NCBI RefSeq assembly: GCF_002160765.1
Contig: NZ_NFLF01000013.1
Coordinates: 46,724-110,723 of the forward strand
DNA from: Lachnoclostridium sp. An138
Lineage (GTDB): Bacteria > Bacillota > Clostridia > Lachnospirales > Lachnospiraceae
Length of the DNA: 64,000 bases
Direction: 5' to 3'
The position numbers and the translations under genes were made by a program. Shown here piece by piece: positions 27,895 through 38,295 of the stretch; position 1 is the first letter of the stretch; each line of letters opens with the position of its first letter. The notes under the pieces were generated by a model. The model had not been told where the DNA came from. It searched no databases and saw nothing but the letters and a program-made list of their open reading frames with translations.

Positions 27895-27923
27895 GGCCCC
27901 GTCCCGGAAACCGGGGCGGGGCC
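27895..27923 (-). promoter_or_regulatory. DUF819-transglutaminase intercistronic hairpin
   Basis: 13-bp GC-rich stem (GGCCCCG paired with CGGGGCC, TCCCGG paired with CCGGGG) with a three-base loop, no U-run. Likely processing or stability element in the 134-base gap. Confidence 0.55.
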
Positions 27924-27969
27924 TGTAAATCTGGACCTTAATTCAAACACGTTTTTCACACAGCAGACA

Positions 27970-29160
27970 TCACAGGAATATCTGCAATAGTCCGCCCATT
28001 CCCAATCCACAGAAGTTGCCTATGGCCGCGCCAAGCACTCCCATCAGTACGCCGATGCCGGCAAAGGAAGCGTCATAGGCCGTAGCCACGATCGGAGCGG
28101 AAGCGGAACCGCCGATATTGGCCAGGGAAGCCGTGGAAACCATGCACAGATCCCAGTGGAATACCTTGGACAGAACAAACATCAGCACCACATGAATCAC
28201 CAGAATAAATACGCCGTATACGACCCACATAGGAGCGGATACCAGATCCGTCAGGCTTGCGGTAGACGCCAGCAGAGATACGACTGCATACAGGTAAATA
28301 TTGGACAGCTCTTCTACTGCCGGAAGCTTTCCAAGAGGCGACAACGCGCAGATCAGTCCGAGGATTGTCACGAAAACAGTCGTACAGGTGCCTGTGTCAA
28401 ACATGGACAGACCGATGTTGTCCAAACCGGTGGCCATAGCGCCTCCTACCATCTGAGACAGGGCGGAAACCAGAAGGGAAAGACCAATCAGGAAAATCCA
28501 GTCGCCGGAAGTAGCTTTCTTTTTCTTATCCTTCTCCACCTCGGCGTTGGCAGCGGCAGCCACTGCGTCCAGCTTGGAGGTATCTGCCTTTACGGCCTTA
28601 TTCCACTTGGAAGCGTAACGCACTGCAAAGAGCAGGAGGGCAATCCATACGGAATAGCACACCGTATCCAGAGCCAGCGCACAGCTGTAAGCTCCTGAAT
28701 CCACCGGAAGCGCCTCCATCATGGCAGCCATGTTCGCGGAACCTCCTACCCAGGAAGCATACAGAGCCGCTACTGCCGCCCAGGTCTTCTCTCCGCCGCC
28801 CAGCGCGCCCATAAAGAGCGGATATCCAATTAAGAAACCGATGGCCAGCGTCAGGGAGCAGCCCAGGAAAATCGCGATCATACGTCCGCCCAGCTTCGCC
28901 AGCTTCCGGAAATCGCAGCGCAGAAGCATGACAAAGATCATGGCGTACAGCAGATTGTTCTTCAGGACACCGTAAGCCGCGGAAACTCCATCGGAGTTAT
29001 ACAGACCCATCGTACAGAACACCATATTCAGCACATAAATCCACACCAGCGGCGGAATCACATTAAAGACTTTCCACTTGGTGTACTTTTCCAGGGCCAG
29101 CAGGCCGCCGGCCAGGAACATCAGAAACGCAATGTAGGTAAACCCATTTGTAATAACCAT
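27970..29160 (-). CDS. DUF819 family membrane transporter
   Basis: 396-aa integral membrane protein with about ten to twelve hydrophobic segments and a Lys-rich cytoplasmic loop near residue 200 (AEVEKDKKKKA). Motifs WVGGSANMAAMMEAL and ANIGGSASAPIVATAYD, each in a re-entrant-like position, are characteristic of DUF819 (YjcL-like), an inverted-repeat transporter fold. It is first in an operon with peptide-processing enzymes, so it may import wall-derived dipeptides; that is inference. ATG 29160 has AAGGAG upstream. Confidence 0.87.
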   Translation of the reverse strand: MVITNGFTYIAFLMFLAGGLLALEKYTKWKVFNVIPPLVWIYVLNMVFCTMGLYNSDGVSAAYGVLKNNLLYAMIFVMLLRCDFRKLAKLGGRMIAIFLGCSLTLAIGFLIGYPLFMGALGGGEKTWAAVAALYASWVGGSANMAAMMEALPVDSGAYSCALALDTVCYSVWIALLLFAVRYASKWNKAVKADTSKLDAVAAAANAEVEKDKKKKATSGDWIFLIGLSLLVSALSQMVGGAMATGLDNIGLSMFDTGTCTTVFVTILGLICALSPLGKLPAVEELSNIYLYAVVSLLASTASLTDLVSAPMWVVYGVFILVIHVVLMFVLSKVFHWDLCMVSTASLANIGGSASAPIVATAYDASFAGIGVLMGVLGAAIGNFCGLGMGGLLQIFL

Positions 29161-29186
29161 AACATTCTCCTTCGTCTCGCAGCGTA

Positions 29187-29232
29187 GTAATGATTAGAGC
29201 CCCTCTCCAGGGGCTGCGGAAAGCATCATTAC
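29187..29232 (-). promoter_or_regulatory. Leader hairpin of the DUF819 operon
   Basis: Two-part stem: GTAATGAT pairs with ATCATTAC, and inside it GCCCCT pairs with AGGGGC around a GGAG tetraloop. It lies just upstream of the DUF819 RBS. The GGAG in the loop could compete for ribosomes. No known riboswitch recognised. The rest of the 328-base gap holds the gltD terminator. Confidence 0.5.
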
Positions 29233-29286
29233 CGGGCCGGCCGTCCCCGGTTTATGCTATTATTTTCCATGTGATACAGACATAAA

Positions 29287-29332
29287 AAAATCACTTAAAG
29301 AAAGTCCCTTTCTACTGCCTTTAAGTGATTTT
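29287..29332 (-). terminator. gltBD terminator
   Basis: 14-bp stem AAAATCACTTAAAG / CTTTAAGTGATTTT with a long T-run on the minus strand, about 160 bases after the gltD stop. Confidence 0.8.
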
Positions 29333-29488
29333 CTTTACGGTATTTTAACGAAAAAACAGCATATCCAACAAACAGAAATTGCTTTCCGGCTTATGTTTTG
29401 TGTAAATTTTATAACAATTATATCCATTTCTCTGCTGCTTGTCAATAAAGAACCGCAATAATATTAAAATTTCGTTAAGATTTTTATA

Positions 29489-30982
<1,494 letters not shown>

Positions 30983-30996
30983 GTCGTCTCCCCTCC

Positions 30997-33900
30997 TTAC
31001 TGATTCTTGTTGGCGTAAAAGGCTTCGATCTGGGCCTGCTCGCTGCTTAAGCCCTTCTCTTCCATCTGAATAATCGCCATCTGCATCCGGTAATAGTCAT
31101 AGGGAATGATCTTCTTGAACTTCGGCAGGTACTCGGCGAAATTGCTCAGAATCTCCTTTCCCTTTACCGAATTGGTATAGGCCACATGGTTTTCAATCAT
31201 TTCCTTGAGCTCCTGCACGTCGTACTTGTCTGTCAGCTCTGTTATCATAACCATATCTTTATTCAGTCTTGTGTACAGGTCGCGGTCTTCATCCAGCACA
31301 TAGGCGATGCCGCCGCTCATGCCTGCCGCGAAGTTCTTTCCGGTCTTTCCAAGGACCGCCACCCGGCCGCCGGTCATGTACTCGCAGCCGTGGTCGCCCA
31401 CGCCCTCTACGACGGCGATGGCTCCGGAATTTCTCACGCAGAAACGCTCTCCGGCCACGCCGTTGATATAGGCCTTGCCGCTGGTAGCTCCATAGAGCGC
31501 CACGTTTCCTATTATAATATTTTCATCCTGTTTAAAGTGCACGCCTCTGGGCGGATAGACGATCAGCTTTCCGCCGGACAGTCCCTTGCCGAAGTAATCG
31601 TTGCTGTCCCCTTCCAGCTCCAGGGTCAGTCCCTTGGGGATGAAGGCTCCGAAGCTCTGTCCTCCGGCGCCCTTGCACTTCACGGTAAAGGTGTCCTCTT
31701 CCAGGCCTTCCGGATACCGCTTCGTGATCTCGGAACCGAACATGGTACCGAAGGCACGGTCTGTATTGCTCACATCCAGCTCGATGCTCCGCCTGCTTCC
31801 GCTCTCCAGCGCGGGAAGCAGCTTCTTGAACAGCACCTTCTGATCCAGAGTCTTCTCCAGCTCAAAATTGTATACCTGCTTCGGATCGAAGGTCACCTTC
31901 TGGCCCCTGCCCGCATAGGGATTGTTCAGAATCGCGGACAGGTCGATGGACGCCGCGCGGCCCTTCAGATCCTCTTTCATCTTCAGCAGATCGGTACGGC
32001 CTACCAGCTCATCCACGGTGCGCACACCGAGACGGGCCATGTATTCCCGCAGATCCTGGGCAATGAATTTCATAAAGTTCATGACGTATTCCGGTTTTCC
32101 GCGGAATCGTTTGCGAAGCTCCGGATTCTGGGTCGCCACGCCCACCGGGCAGGTGTCCAGATTGCAGACACGCATCATTACGCAGCCCATGGTTACCAGC
32201 GGCGCTGTGGCAAAACCGAACTCCTCGGCGCCCAGCATGGCCGCAATGGCCACATCCTCGCCAGTCATCAGCTTTCCGTCGGTCTCGATGCGGACGCGTC
32301 CCCGGAGACCATTCTGAATCAGGGTCTGGTGAGTTTCCGCCAGTCCCAGCTCCCAGGGCATTCCCGCATGGTGGATGGAGCTTCGGGGAGCCGCGCCTGT
32401 TCCTCCGTCGTAGCCGGAAATCAGGATAACCTGGGCCCCGGCCTTTGCCACGCCGGCCGCTACGGTTCCTACGCCTGCCTCTGACACCAGCTTTACGGAA
32501 ATCCGCGCGTCCCGGTTGGAATTCTTCAGATCGTAGATGAGCTGGGCCAGATCCTCGATGGAATAAATATCGTGGTGCGGCGGCGGTGAAATCAGGGATA
32601 CGCCCGGTGTGGAATGTCTCGTCTTCGCAATCCAGGGGTATACCTTGCCGCCCGGCAGATGGCCGCCCTCTCCGGGCTTCGCGCCCTGGGCCATCTTGAT
32701 CTGCAGCTCTTTGGCGCTGACCAGGTAGCGGCTCGTCACGCCGAAACGTCCGGAAGCCACCTGCTTGATGGCGGAACATTTATTCAGTCCGTCCGGACCG
32801 ATTTCCAGACGCTCCAGACTCTCGCCGCCCTCTCCGGAATTGGATTTTCCATGAAGGGTATTCATGGCAATGGCCAGACATTCGTGAGCCTCCTGGGAAA
32901 TGGATCCATAGGACATGGCGCCTGTCTTGAATCGGGTTACGATGGATTCTACGCTCTCCACTTCCTCGATGGGTACGCCCTTCTTCGGATAATTAAAGTC
33001 CAGAAGCCTTCTTAAATATCCCCGGTTCGTCTCTCCATTAATAAGCTCTGTATATTCCTTGAACATCTGATAATCGCCGCGCTTTGTGGACTCCTGTAAA
33101 AGATGAATGGTCTGGGGATTATACAGGTGCTTCTCCCCGCCGCTTCTGCTCTTATGGCGTCCCACACTTTCCAGCGTCAGGTCCACATTCAGGCCCAGCG
33201 GGTCAAAGGCTGCGGAGTGAAGCTCATCCGCCTGCTTTGCGATATCGTCCAGCGTAATGCCGCCCACCCGGCTGACCGTTCCGGTAAAGTATTCGTCCAC
33301 AACCTTACTGTCAATGCCGATGGCCTCGAATATCTTGGAGCCCTGGTAGGACTGAATCGTGGAAATGCCCATCTTGGAGGCAATCTTTACGATTCCATGG
33401 AGAATCGCGCTGTTGTAATCATCCACCGCCGCGTAATAATCCTTGTCAAGCAGATGGGAAGCCACCAGCTCCCGGATAGTCTCCTGGGCCAGATAGGGAT
33501 TGATGGCGCAGGCGCCGTAGCCGAGCAGGGTCGCGAACTGGTGCACCTCTCTGGGCTCGCCGCTCTCCAGAATCAGGGCCACGCCGGTCCGCTTCTTGGT
33601 AGTAACCAGATGCTGGTTCAGACCCGCCACAGCCAGCAGGGAGGGAATCGCCACATGGTTCTCATCCACGCCCCGGTCAGAGATAATCAGGATATTGACG
33701 CCCTCCCGGTACGCCCGGTCCGCATCCATGTACAGGCGGTCCATAGCCTTCTTCAGACTTGTGTTCTTATAATAGGTAATCGGAAGCACCTCGACCTTGA
33801 AGCCCGGCACTTTCATATTTTTAATTTTCAAAATGTCCGTATTCGTCAGAATCGGATGATTGATGCGCAGGAGACGACAGTTCTCCGGCTTCTCCTCCAG

Positions 33901-35529
33901 CACATTTCCATTCTTGCCCACATAGATCGTCGTGGAGGTCACAATCTCCTCACGGATCGCGTCGATGGGCGGGTTCGTTACCTGGGCGAAGCGCTGCTTG
34001 AAATAATTGAACAGCGGCTGATGCTTGTCGGACAGGGCCGCGATGGGCGTATCGATACCCATGGAGGCGATGCCCTCGCTGCCGTTCTTCGCCATATCCA
34101 GAATGGAATTGCGGTATTCCTCATAGTTGTACCCGAAGGATTTCTGAAGCCTTCTTCTCTCGTCCGCTGTAAACTCCGGCACCCGCTCGTTGGGGATCTT
34201 CAGATCTTTGAGCTGCACCAGGTTGCGGTCCAGCCACTCGCCGTAGGGCTGAGCGGAAGCGTATCTTTCCTTCAGCGCCTCGTCGTCCACGACCTCGCCT
34301 TTTACCGTATCCACCAGAAGCATTTTTCCGGGATGCAGGCGCTCTTTCACGAGAATCTTCGTGGGATCGATATCCAGCACGCCCACCTCAGAGGACAGGA
34401 TCAGCGTATCATCTGTGGTGATGTAATAACGGGAAGGCCGAAGACCGTTGCGGTCCAGAACGGCTCCCATCACATCTCCGTCGCTGAACAGAATGGAGGC
34501 CGGGCCGTCCCAGGGCTCCATCATGGTGGCGTAATACTGGTAGAAATCCCGTTTCTTCTGAGACATGGCTCTGTTATTGTCCCAGGGCTCCGGAATCGTA
34601 ATCATCACGGCCAGAGGCAGGTCCATGCCGCTCATCACCAGGAATTCCAGTGTGTTGTCCAGCATGGCCGAGTCGGAACCGGAGGCGTTCACCACCGGAA
34701 GCACCTTGTTCAGGTCCTTTTTCAGATAAGGCGACTCCATGGTCTCCTCCCGGGCCAGCATCTTATCCGCATTTCCCTGAATCGTGTTGATCTCGCCGTT
34801 GTGCACGATGAAACGGTTCGGGTGGGCCCGCTCCCAGCTTGGGTTCGTGTTGGTGCTGAAACGGGAATGTACGATGGCGATAGCCGACTCGTAATTCTCA
34901 TCCTGCAGATCCGCAAAGAAGGATCTGAGCTGGTGCACCAGGAACATGCCCTTGTATACAATCGTCCGGCTGGAAAGGGATACCACATAGGTATCATCAT
35001 TGGACTGCTCGAAGACACGGCGGGCCACATAGAGCTTCCGGTCAAAATCCAGTCCCTTTTCCACATCCGCGGGCCGTTTTACGAAGCCCTGCATGATGCA
35101 CGGCATCTTCTCCAGAGCCTTGCTTCCCAGCACCGCCGGAACGGTGGGCACCTCTCTCCAGCCCAGGAACTCCATGCCTTCCTTTTCCACAATGATCTCG
35201 AACATCTTGCGGGCCTGATTCCGCTTCAGCTCGTCCTGGGGGAAGAAAAACATACCGATTCCGTAATCTCTTTCTCCACCTAAAAAGACGCCGAGAGGTT
35301 TGACTGCTTCGGAGAAAAACTTGTGGGAAATCTGTAATAAGATTCCTACTCCGTCGCCCGTCTTACCTTCGGCGTCTTTGCCGGCCCTGTGTTCCAGGTT
35401 CTCTACAATTTTCAATGCGTCCGCCACTGTTCCGTGGCTCTTTTTACCCTTGATATTGACTACCGCACCGATACCGCAGTTATCGTGCTCAAATCTCGGG
35501 TCGTATAATCCACTGCTTCGCTGGCTCAT
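30997..35529 (-). CDS. gltB: Glutamate synthase, large (alpha) subunit
   Basis: Transfers the glutamine amide to 2-oxoglutarate, giving two glutamates. 1510 aa, normal length. Start is ATG 35529 (MSQRSSGLYDPRFEHDNCGIG) with GGAGG six bases upstream; the short propeptide would be removed to expose Cys18 as nucleophile. Visible blocks: class II amidotransferase (1-420), FMN/synthase domain with GGEGGESLERLEIGPDG, the Fe-S motif CNLDTCPVGVATQ, and a C-terminal GXGXG beta-helix. It forms the gltB-gltD operon. Confidence 0.97.
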   Translation of the reverse strand: MSQRSSGLYDPRFEHDNCGIGAVVNIKGKKSHGTVADALKIVENLEHRAGKDAEGKTGDGVGILLQISHKFFSEAVKPLGVFLGGERDYGIGMFFFPQDELKRNQARKMFEIIVEKEGMEFLGWREVPTVPAVLGSKALEKMPCIMQGFVKRPADVEKGLDFDRKLYVARRVFEQSNDDTYVVSLSSRTIVYKGMFLVHQLRSFFADLQDENYESAIAIVHSRFSTNTNPSWERAHPNRFIVHNGEINTIQGNADKMLAREETMESPYLKKDLNKVLPVVNASGSDSAMLDNTLEFLVMSGMDLPLAVMITIPEPWDNNRAMSQKKRDFYQYYATMMEPWDGPASILFSDGDVMGAVLDRNGLRPSRYYITTDDTLILSSEVGVLDIDPTKILVKERLHPGKMLLVDTVKGEVVDDEALKERYASAQPYGEWLDRNLVQLKDLKIPNERVPEFTADERRRLQKSFGYNYEEYRNSILDMAKNGSEGIASMGIDTPIAALSDKHQPLFNYFKQRFAQVTNPPIDAIREEIVTSTTIYVGKNGNVLEEKPENCRLLRINHPILTNTDILKIKNMKVPGFKVEVLPITYYKNTSLKKAMDRLYMDADRAYREGVNILIISDRGVDENHVAIPSLLAVAGLNQHLVTTKKRTGVALILESGEPREVHQFATLLGYGACAINPYLAQETIRELVASHLLDKDYYAAVDDYNSAILHGIVKIASKMGISTIQSYQGSKIFEAIGIDSKVVDEYFTGTVSRVGGITLDDIAKQADELHSAAFDPLGLNVDLTLESVGRHKSRSGGEKHLYNPQTIHLLQESTKRGDYQMFKEYTELINGETNRGYLRRLLDFNYPKKGVPIEEVESVESIVTRFKTGAMSYGSISQEAHECLAIAMNTLHGKSNSGEGGESLERLEIGPDGLNKCSAIKQVASGRFGVTSRYLVSAKELQIKMAQGAKPGEGGHLPGGKVYPWIAKTRHSTPGVSLISPPPHHDIYSIEDLAQLIYDLKNSNRDARISVKLVSEAGVGTVAAGVAKAGAQVILISGYDGGTGAAPRSSIHHAGMPWELGLAETHQTLIQNGLRGRVRIETDGKLMTGEDVAIAAMLGAEEFGFATAPLVTMGCVMMRVCNLDTCPVGVATQNPELRKRFRGKPEYVMNFMKFIAQDLREYMARLGVRTVDELVGRTDLLKMKEDLKGRAASIDLSAILNNPYAGRGQKVTFDPKQVYNFELEKTLDQKVLFKKLLPALESGSRRSIELDVSNTDRAFGTMFGSEITKRYPEGLEEDTFTVKCKGAGGQSFGAFIPKGLTLELEGDSNDYFGKGLSGGKLIVYPPRGVHFKQDENIIIGNVALYGATSGKAYINGVAGERFCVRNSGAIAVVEGVGDHGCEYMTGGRVAVLGKTGKNFAAGMSGGIAYVLDEDRDLYTRLNKDMVMITELTDKYDVQELKEMIENHVAYTNSVKGKEILSNFAEYLPKFKKIIPYDYYRMQMAIIQMEEKGLSSEQAQIEAFYANKNQ

Positions 35530-35562
35530 ACCATCCCTCCAGATTTCTTTGCTTTGTGTGCT

Positions 35563-35591
35563 ACTATACACCTATTTTTTTTGCATGTAAA
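35563..35591 (-). promoter_or_regulatory. gltBD promoter
   Basis: TTTACA (35591-35586), 17-base spacer, TATAGT (35568-35563) on the minus strand. An imperfect palindrome TTGTCAGAT-A-ATCAGACAA at 35610-35628, upstream of the -35 box, is a candidate activator site. Confidence 0.7.
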
Positions 35592-35735
35592 GTGTGACTT
35601 TTGATTGTTTTGTCAGATAATCAGACAATTTCTCTATTATTCCCTTAATTGTTTCTGAATTTTCGTGGTTTTCTTTTCACAACTTCTTTTCAAGCACAAT
35701 TTCTTCCACTCTTCCCAGAAAATTTCTCCCGTATT

Positions 35736-36563
35736 CTATCGGATTTTTCGGGCTCTGCTCCAGCAGAAGGCTCCTGCGCCGAGACAGAGCGCAGTCGTCA
35801 GAAAATACAGGGGAAGATCCGCGTAAAGTCCGTCCAGCCATCCTGTCTGCTCCAGCAGAACCGATGAGGCATTCGCTGCCGCATGAGCCAGTACCGGAAG
35901 CACCAGCGAATGATACGCCTCATAGAGCCACACAAAATACAGGCCAATGAGAAACGCATAAACTCCCTGCACCACATTTCCGTGAAACAGCGCAAACACA
36001 AGGGCTCCCGCCAGAACTGCCGGCCTTACATCCGAAAAAAACGAGCGCAGGCGGCTGTAAATCAGGCCGCGCATCAGAAGTTCCTCCAGAACCGGAGCCG
36101 TCACTACGCTGGCCATCACCTGGGAAAGAAGGCTTCCTCCATAGACAGCATCCGTCACAGACTGGTATCCCGAAAACAGATGGGGCAGAGGCGTCAGACC
36201 AATCAGACCGTTAAAGCCTCTTGCAAGAAAAAATCCGCCCAGAACTGCCAGCAGAAGATCCCCCGGCCCAAAACTCTTTTTCCAGGCCGCCCTGCTTCCG
36301 CCTGTTTTCCAGAATCCCGCCCTCTCCGGCAAGGGTTCTCCGGCTCTCACAGCCTCTCTGATTCTCTGCCTTCTGTATATCCACAGAAACACCGGGATCT
36401 GAAATGCATTCACAAGCGTCAGAAGCCACATGGCATTCTCAGGCTCCGCCAGCGGATAGACCGCCATTTCCAGAATTCCTGTCAGAATCATCGTCAAAAG
36501 TACATACAGGAGAATAGGAGACACCAGCTCCCACAGCATATTCCAGACTGATTTTCCCCTCAT
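35736..36563 (-). CDS. CPBP-family intramembrane metalloprotease
   Basis: 275-aa membrane protein with about seven hydrophobic segments. The CPBP (Abi) motifs are EELLMRGLIYSRL, FALFHGN and a final His/Asn segment VLAHAAANASS, supplying the predicted glutamate and His residues of the active site. Roles known in the family include bacteriocin self-immunity and processing of membrane proteins; nothing nearby points to one. ATG 36563 (MRGKSVWNMLWELV) has GAGAGG close upstream. Confidence 0.88.
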   Translation of the reverse strand: MRGKSVWNMLWELVSPILLYVLLTMILTGILEMAVYPLAEPENAMWLLTLVNAFQIPVFLWIYRRQRIREAVRAGEPLPERAGFWKTGGSRAAWKKSFGPGDLLLAVLGGFFLARGFNGLIGLTPLPHLFSGYQSVTDAVYGGSLLSQVMASVVTAPVLEELLMRGLIYSRLRSFFSDVRPAVLAGALVFALFHGNVVQGVYAFLIGLYFVWLYEAYHSLVLPVLAHAAANASSVLLEQTGWLDGLYADLPLYFLTTALCLGAGAFCWSRARKIR

Positions 36564-36635
36564 TGCCTCTCTGCCGTCCTTTCTCTCTCAACTTTCTCTG
36601 CTTCCGAGACTTCTCCTCCGTCTTCCGGCAGATTT

Positions 36636-37508
36636 CTATTCCGTCCCTTCTGCTTCCTGAGAAAGCGAAGCCACATAGGCTCCCGCATTTTTTCCGGCAT
36701 CCTCTCCGATCAGATTCAGCGCTTTCTGGGTAAAATGGATACCGCCTTCATCCTTCATGCCTTCTCCGGTCAGAGACGCCGGAAGCTCCGATACCAGAAT
36801 AATGTCATCTTCCTCGTCACAGATCTCCAGCTGGGCCTGCATAATCTCCTGATGCTTCGCAGGGTCTGTGAGATCCGGCCCCAGCTGAATCAGGAAGCAG
36901 GCCTCCACGCCCTGTTCCTCCATATAGGACACCAGCTGTCTCAGCATTCCCTTATATTCCTCTCCGGTCGTCTTCAGATTTGCGTCTGCCTCCCCCTGAA
37001 ACCAGAGCATATAAGTATGCCGGATATGTATCTTTTCTTTTCGCAGGCATTCCTTTGCCTCCTCCAGCCGGGCAGCCGCCTCTTCTTTTCGTCCGCTGTT
37101 CAGCCAGCCGTTCAGGGAAGAACTTCCCACCGACGCGGATATGGCCACTACAGGCGTCCCCGTCTCTTCATAGTAGGCATTGACGAAAGCCGTTGCCATC
37201 GTCCCTTTCCGCTCCAGAATCTCCGTATCATCCAGAGCTCCTCTGTTCTCGTTTTCTCCAAAAGGTTCCTCCAGCACATGGAGATGATCCGGATCTGTCA
37301 CCGCCCGGAACTCATACCCGGCGCCTTCAATAAGCTCCGGAGCCTGGGAAGCGTCGCCGCCCGCCCCGCTCACATTGCTCTGTCCCATGAACAGAATCAC
37401 ATCCATGGTACGCCAGGATCGCTGATGCCAGCTTAACAAAAGAATCAGAAGGCAGCAGACCGCGCTGCCGATGATAATGATTTTTTTATTCTGAGGTGTT
37501 GTTTTCAT
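36636..37508 (-). CDS. Membrane-anchored SGNH/sialate acetylesterase-type carbohydrate esterase
   Basis: 290 aa. An N-terminal hydrophobic segment (KIIIIGSAVCCLLILLLSW) serves as signal or anchor. The SASA/SGNH blocks are FMGQSNVSGAGG (nucleophile Ser), a GSSSLNGW block, WFQGEADA, and GGIHFTQKAL with the catalytic His. It would remove acetyl groups from a sugar outside the cell. It is monocistronic; GGAG lies eight bases upstream of ATG 37508. Confidence 0.87.
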   Translation of the reverse strand: MKTTPQNKKIIIIGSAVCCLLILLLSWHQRSWRTMDVILFMGQSNVSGAGGDASQAPELIEGAGYEFRAVTDPDHLHVLEEPFGENENRGALDDTEILERKGTMATAFVNAYYEETGTPVVAISASVGSSSLNGWLNSGRKEEAAARLEEAKECLRKEKIHIRHTYMLWFQGEADANLKTTGEEYKGMLRQLVSYMEEQGVEACFLIQLGPDLTDPAKHQEIMQAQLEICDEEDDIILVSELPASLTGEGMKDEGGIHFTQKALNLIGEDAGKNAGAYVASLSQEAEGTE

Positions 37509-37652
37509 ACCGTCTGCTCCGTTTCCTGTTCCGGCTGCCGGGGAAAGCCGTCATAACTTTCTCTGGCTGCCGGGCGTGTATTTCTCCTGCTATGTTACCA
37601 TGAAACTGTTCTGTTTTCAATGAGGCGGCTTTAAGAAATCCCATGTGGGGCA

Positions 37653-37788
37653 GCTTTAAGAAATCCCATGTCTGTCCCTTCACGGACAGGTCTGCCCGGA
37701 TTCGGACTGAAAAGTCCGCCCCGGATCAGACCTGTCCGCGAAGAGGCCAGTACATCGGGATTTTCTTAAAGCCTCCGGTTTGTCTCAG
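37653..37788. repeat. Structured repeat, copy 1
   Basis: 136 bases matching copy 2 at 38955-39091. The outer arms pair (GCTTTAAGAAATCCC with GGGATTTTCTTAAAGC), the inner stem is GGACAGGTCTG / CAGACCTGTCC (37684-37694, 37727-37737), and a tip hairpin is CGGACT / AGTCCG. The first 19 bases also occur as a tandem extra left arm at about 37628-37646. Similarity continues outside the stem through CCGGTTTGTCTCAG. Confidence 0.85.
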
Positions 37789-37797
37789 ACGAAAGAC

Positions 37798-38074
37798 TAG
37801 CGTCGGTATACAAGGGGCAATACGCCTCAGCCCTGTAAATTCACCTGTTTTCTGCGTTATCCTCAGTTAGCGTACGTTCAGTACGCCGCCATTGTCTGCC
37901 TTGAAAACAGGCGAATTTCCGAGGGCTGAGGTCGCAGAGTCAAAAATAAGCTGATTTGCGTCCCTGCAAGGCACTTGAACGACGCGTACAGGGCGTACAC
38001 GGAGTGAAAGTAACGCAGCAGGGGCGCAAATTCAGCCATTTTTGAACGTATTGTCCCTTGGTACACCGACGCTA
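37798..38074. mobile_element. MITE-like element with TA ends
   Basis: 277 bases flanked by TA on both sides, with terminal inverted repeats of about 25 bases (left GCGTCGGTATACAAGGGG, right CCCTTGGTACACCGACGC). Inside are two further hairpin arms: one with CCTCAGCCCT / AGGGCTGAGG and CTGTTTTC / GAAAACAG (37826-37930), and one with TTGCG-CCCTGC / GCAGGGGCGCAA (37958-38035). No open frame of note. TA duplication and short size suggest an IS630/Tc1-type non-autonomous element, but no parent transposase is in the window. Confidence 0.65.
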
Positions 38075-38111
38075 TCTCAGGCGCGTAGATATTCTTCTGC
38101 CTCTGCTGGAC

Positions 38112-38140
38112 TTGACATCTATCTTCTGCTGGAGTATACT
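38112..38140 (+). promoter_or_regulatory. thiT promoter with palindrome over the -10 box
   Basis: TTGACA (38112-38117), 17-base spacer, TATACT (38135-38140). A perfect 16-base palindrome CTGGAGTATACTCCAG (38129-38144) covers the -10 box, and TCTGCTGGA is repeated at 38102 and 38125. This suggests a repressor acting in addition to the riboswitch. Confidence 0.75.
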
Positions 38141-38160
38141 CCAGTTAATCACATAGCGCA

Positions 38161-38245
38161 ATGCTAGGGGAGCCTAAGGCTGAGAAAACACAGATGTGTT
38201 GACCCTCATTACTTGAACCGGTTAGTACCGGCGTAAGGAAGCAGC
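38161..38245 (+). ncRNA. TPP riboswitch
   Basis: Conserved THI-box core is readable: GGGGAGCC, GGCTGAGAAA, GACCCTCATTACTTGAACCGG, GTTAGTACCGGCGTAAGGAAG. It lies between the promoter and the thiT ribosome-binding site. In the family, thiamine diphosphate binding shuts expression down. Confidence 0.93.
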
Positions 38246-38295
38246 TTTTCGTATCCCCTCCTGTGATATTTTTATCTACAAAGGAGGATTTTTTT

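Noticed and set aside
33103..35283. 726-codon plus-strand open frame
   Set aside because: Antisense to gltB; composition is a shadow of gltB codons.
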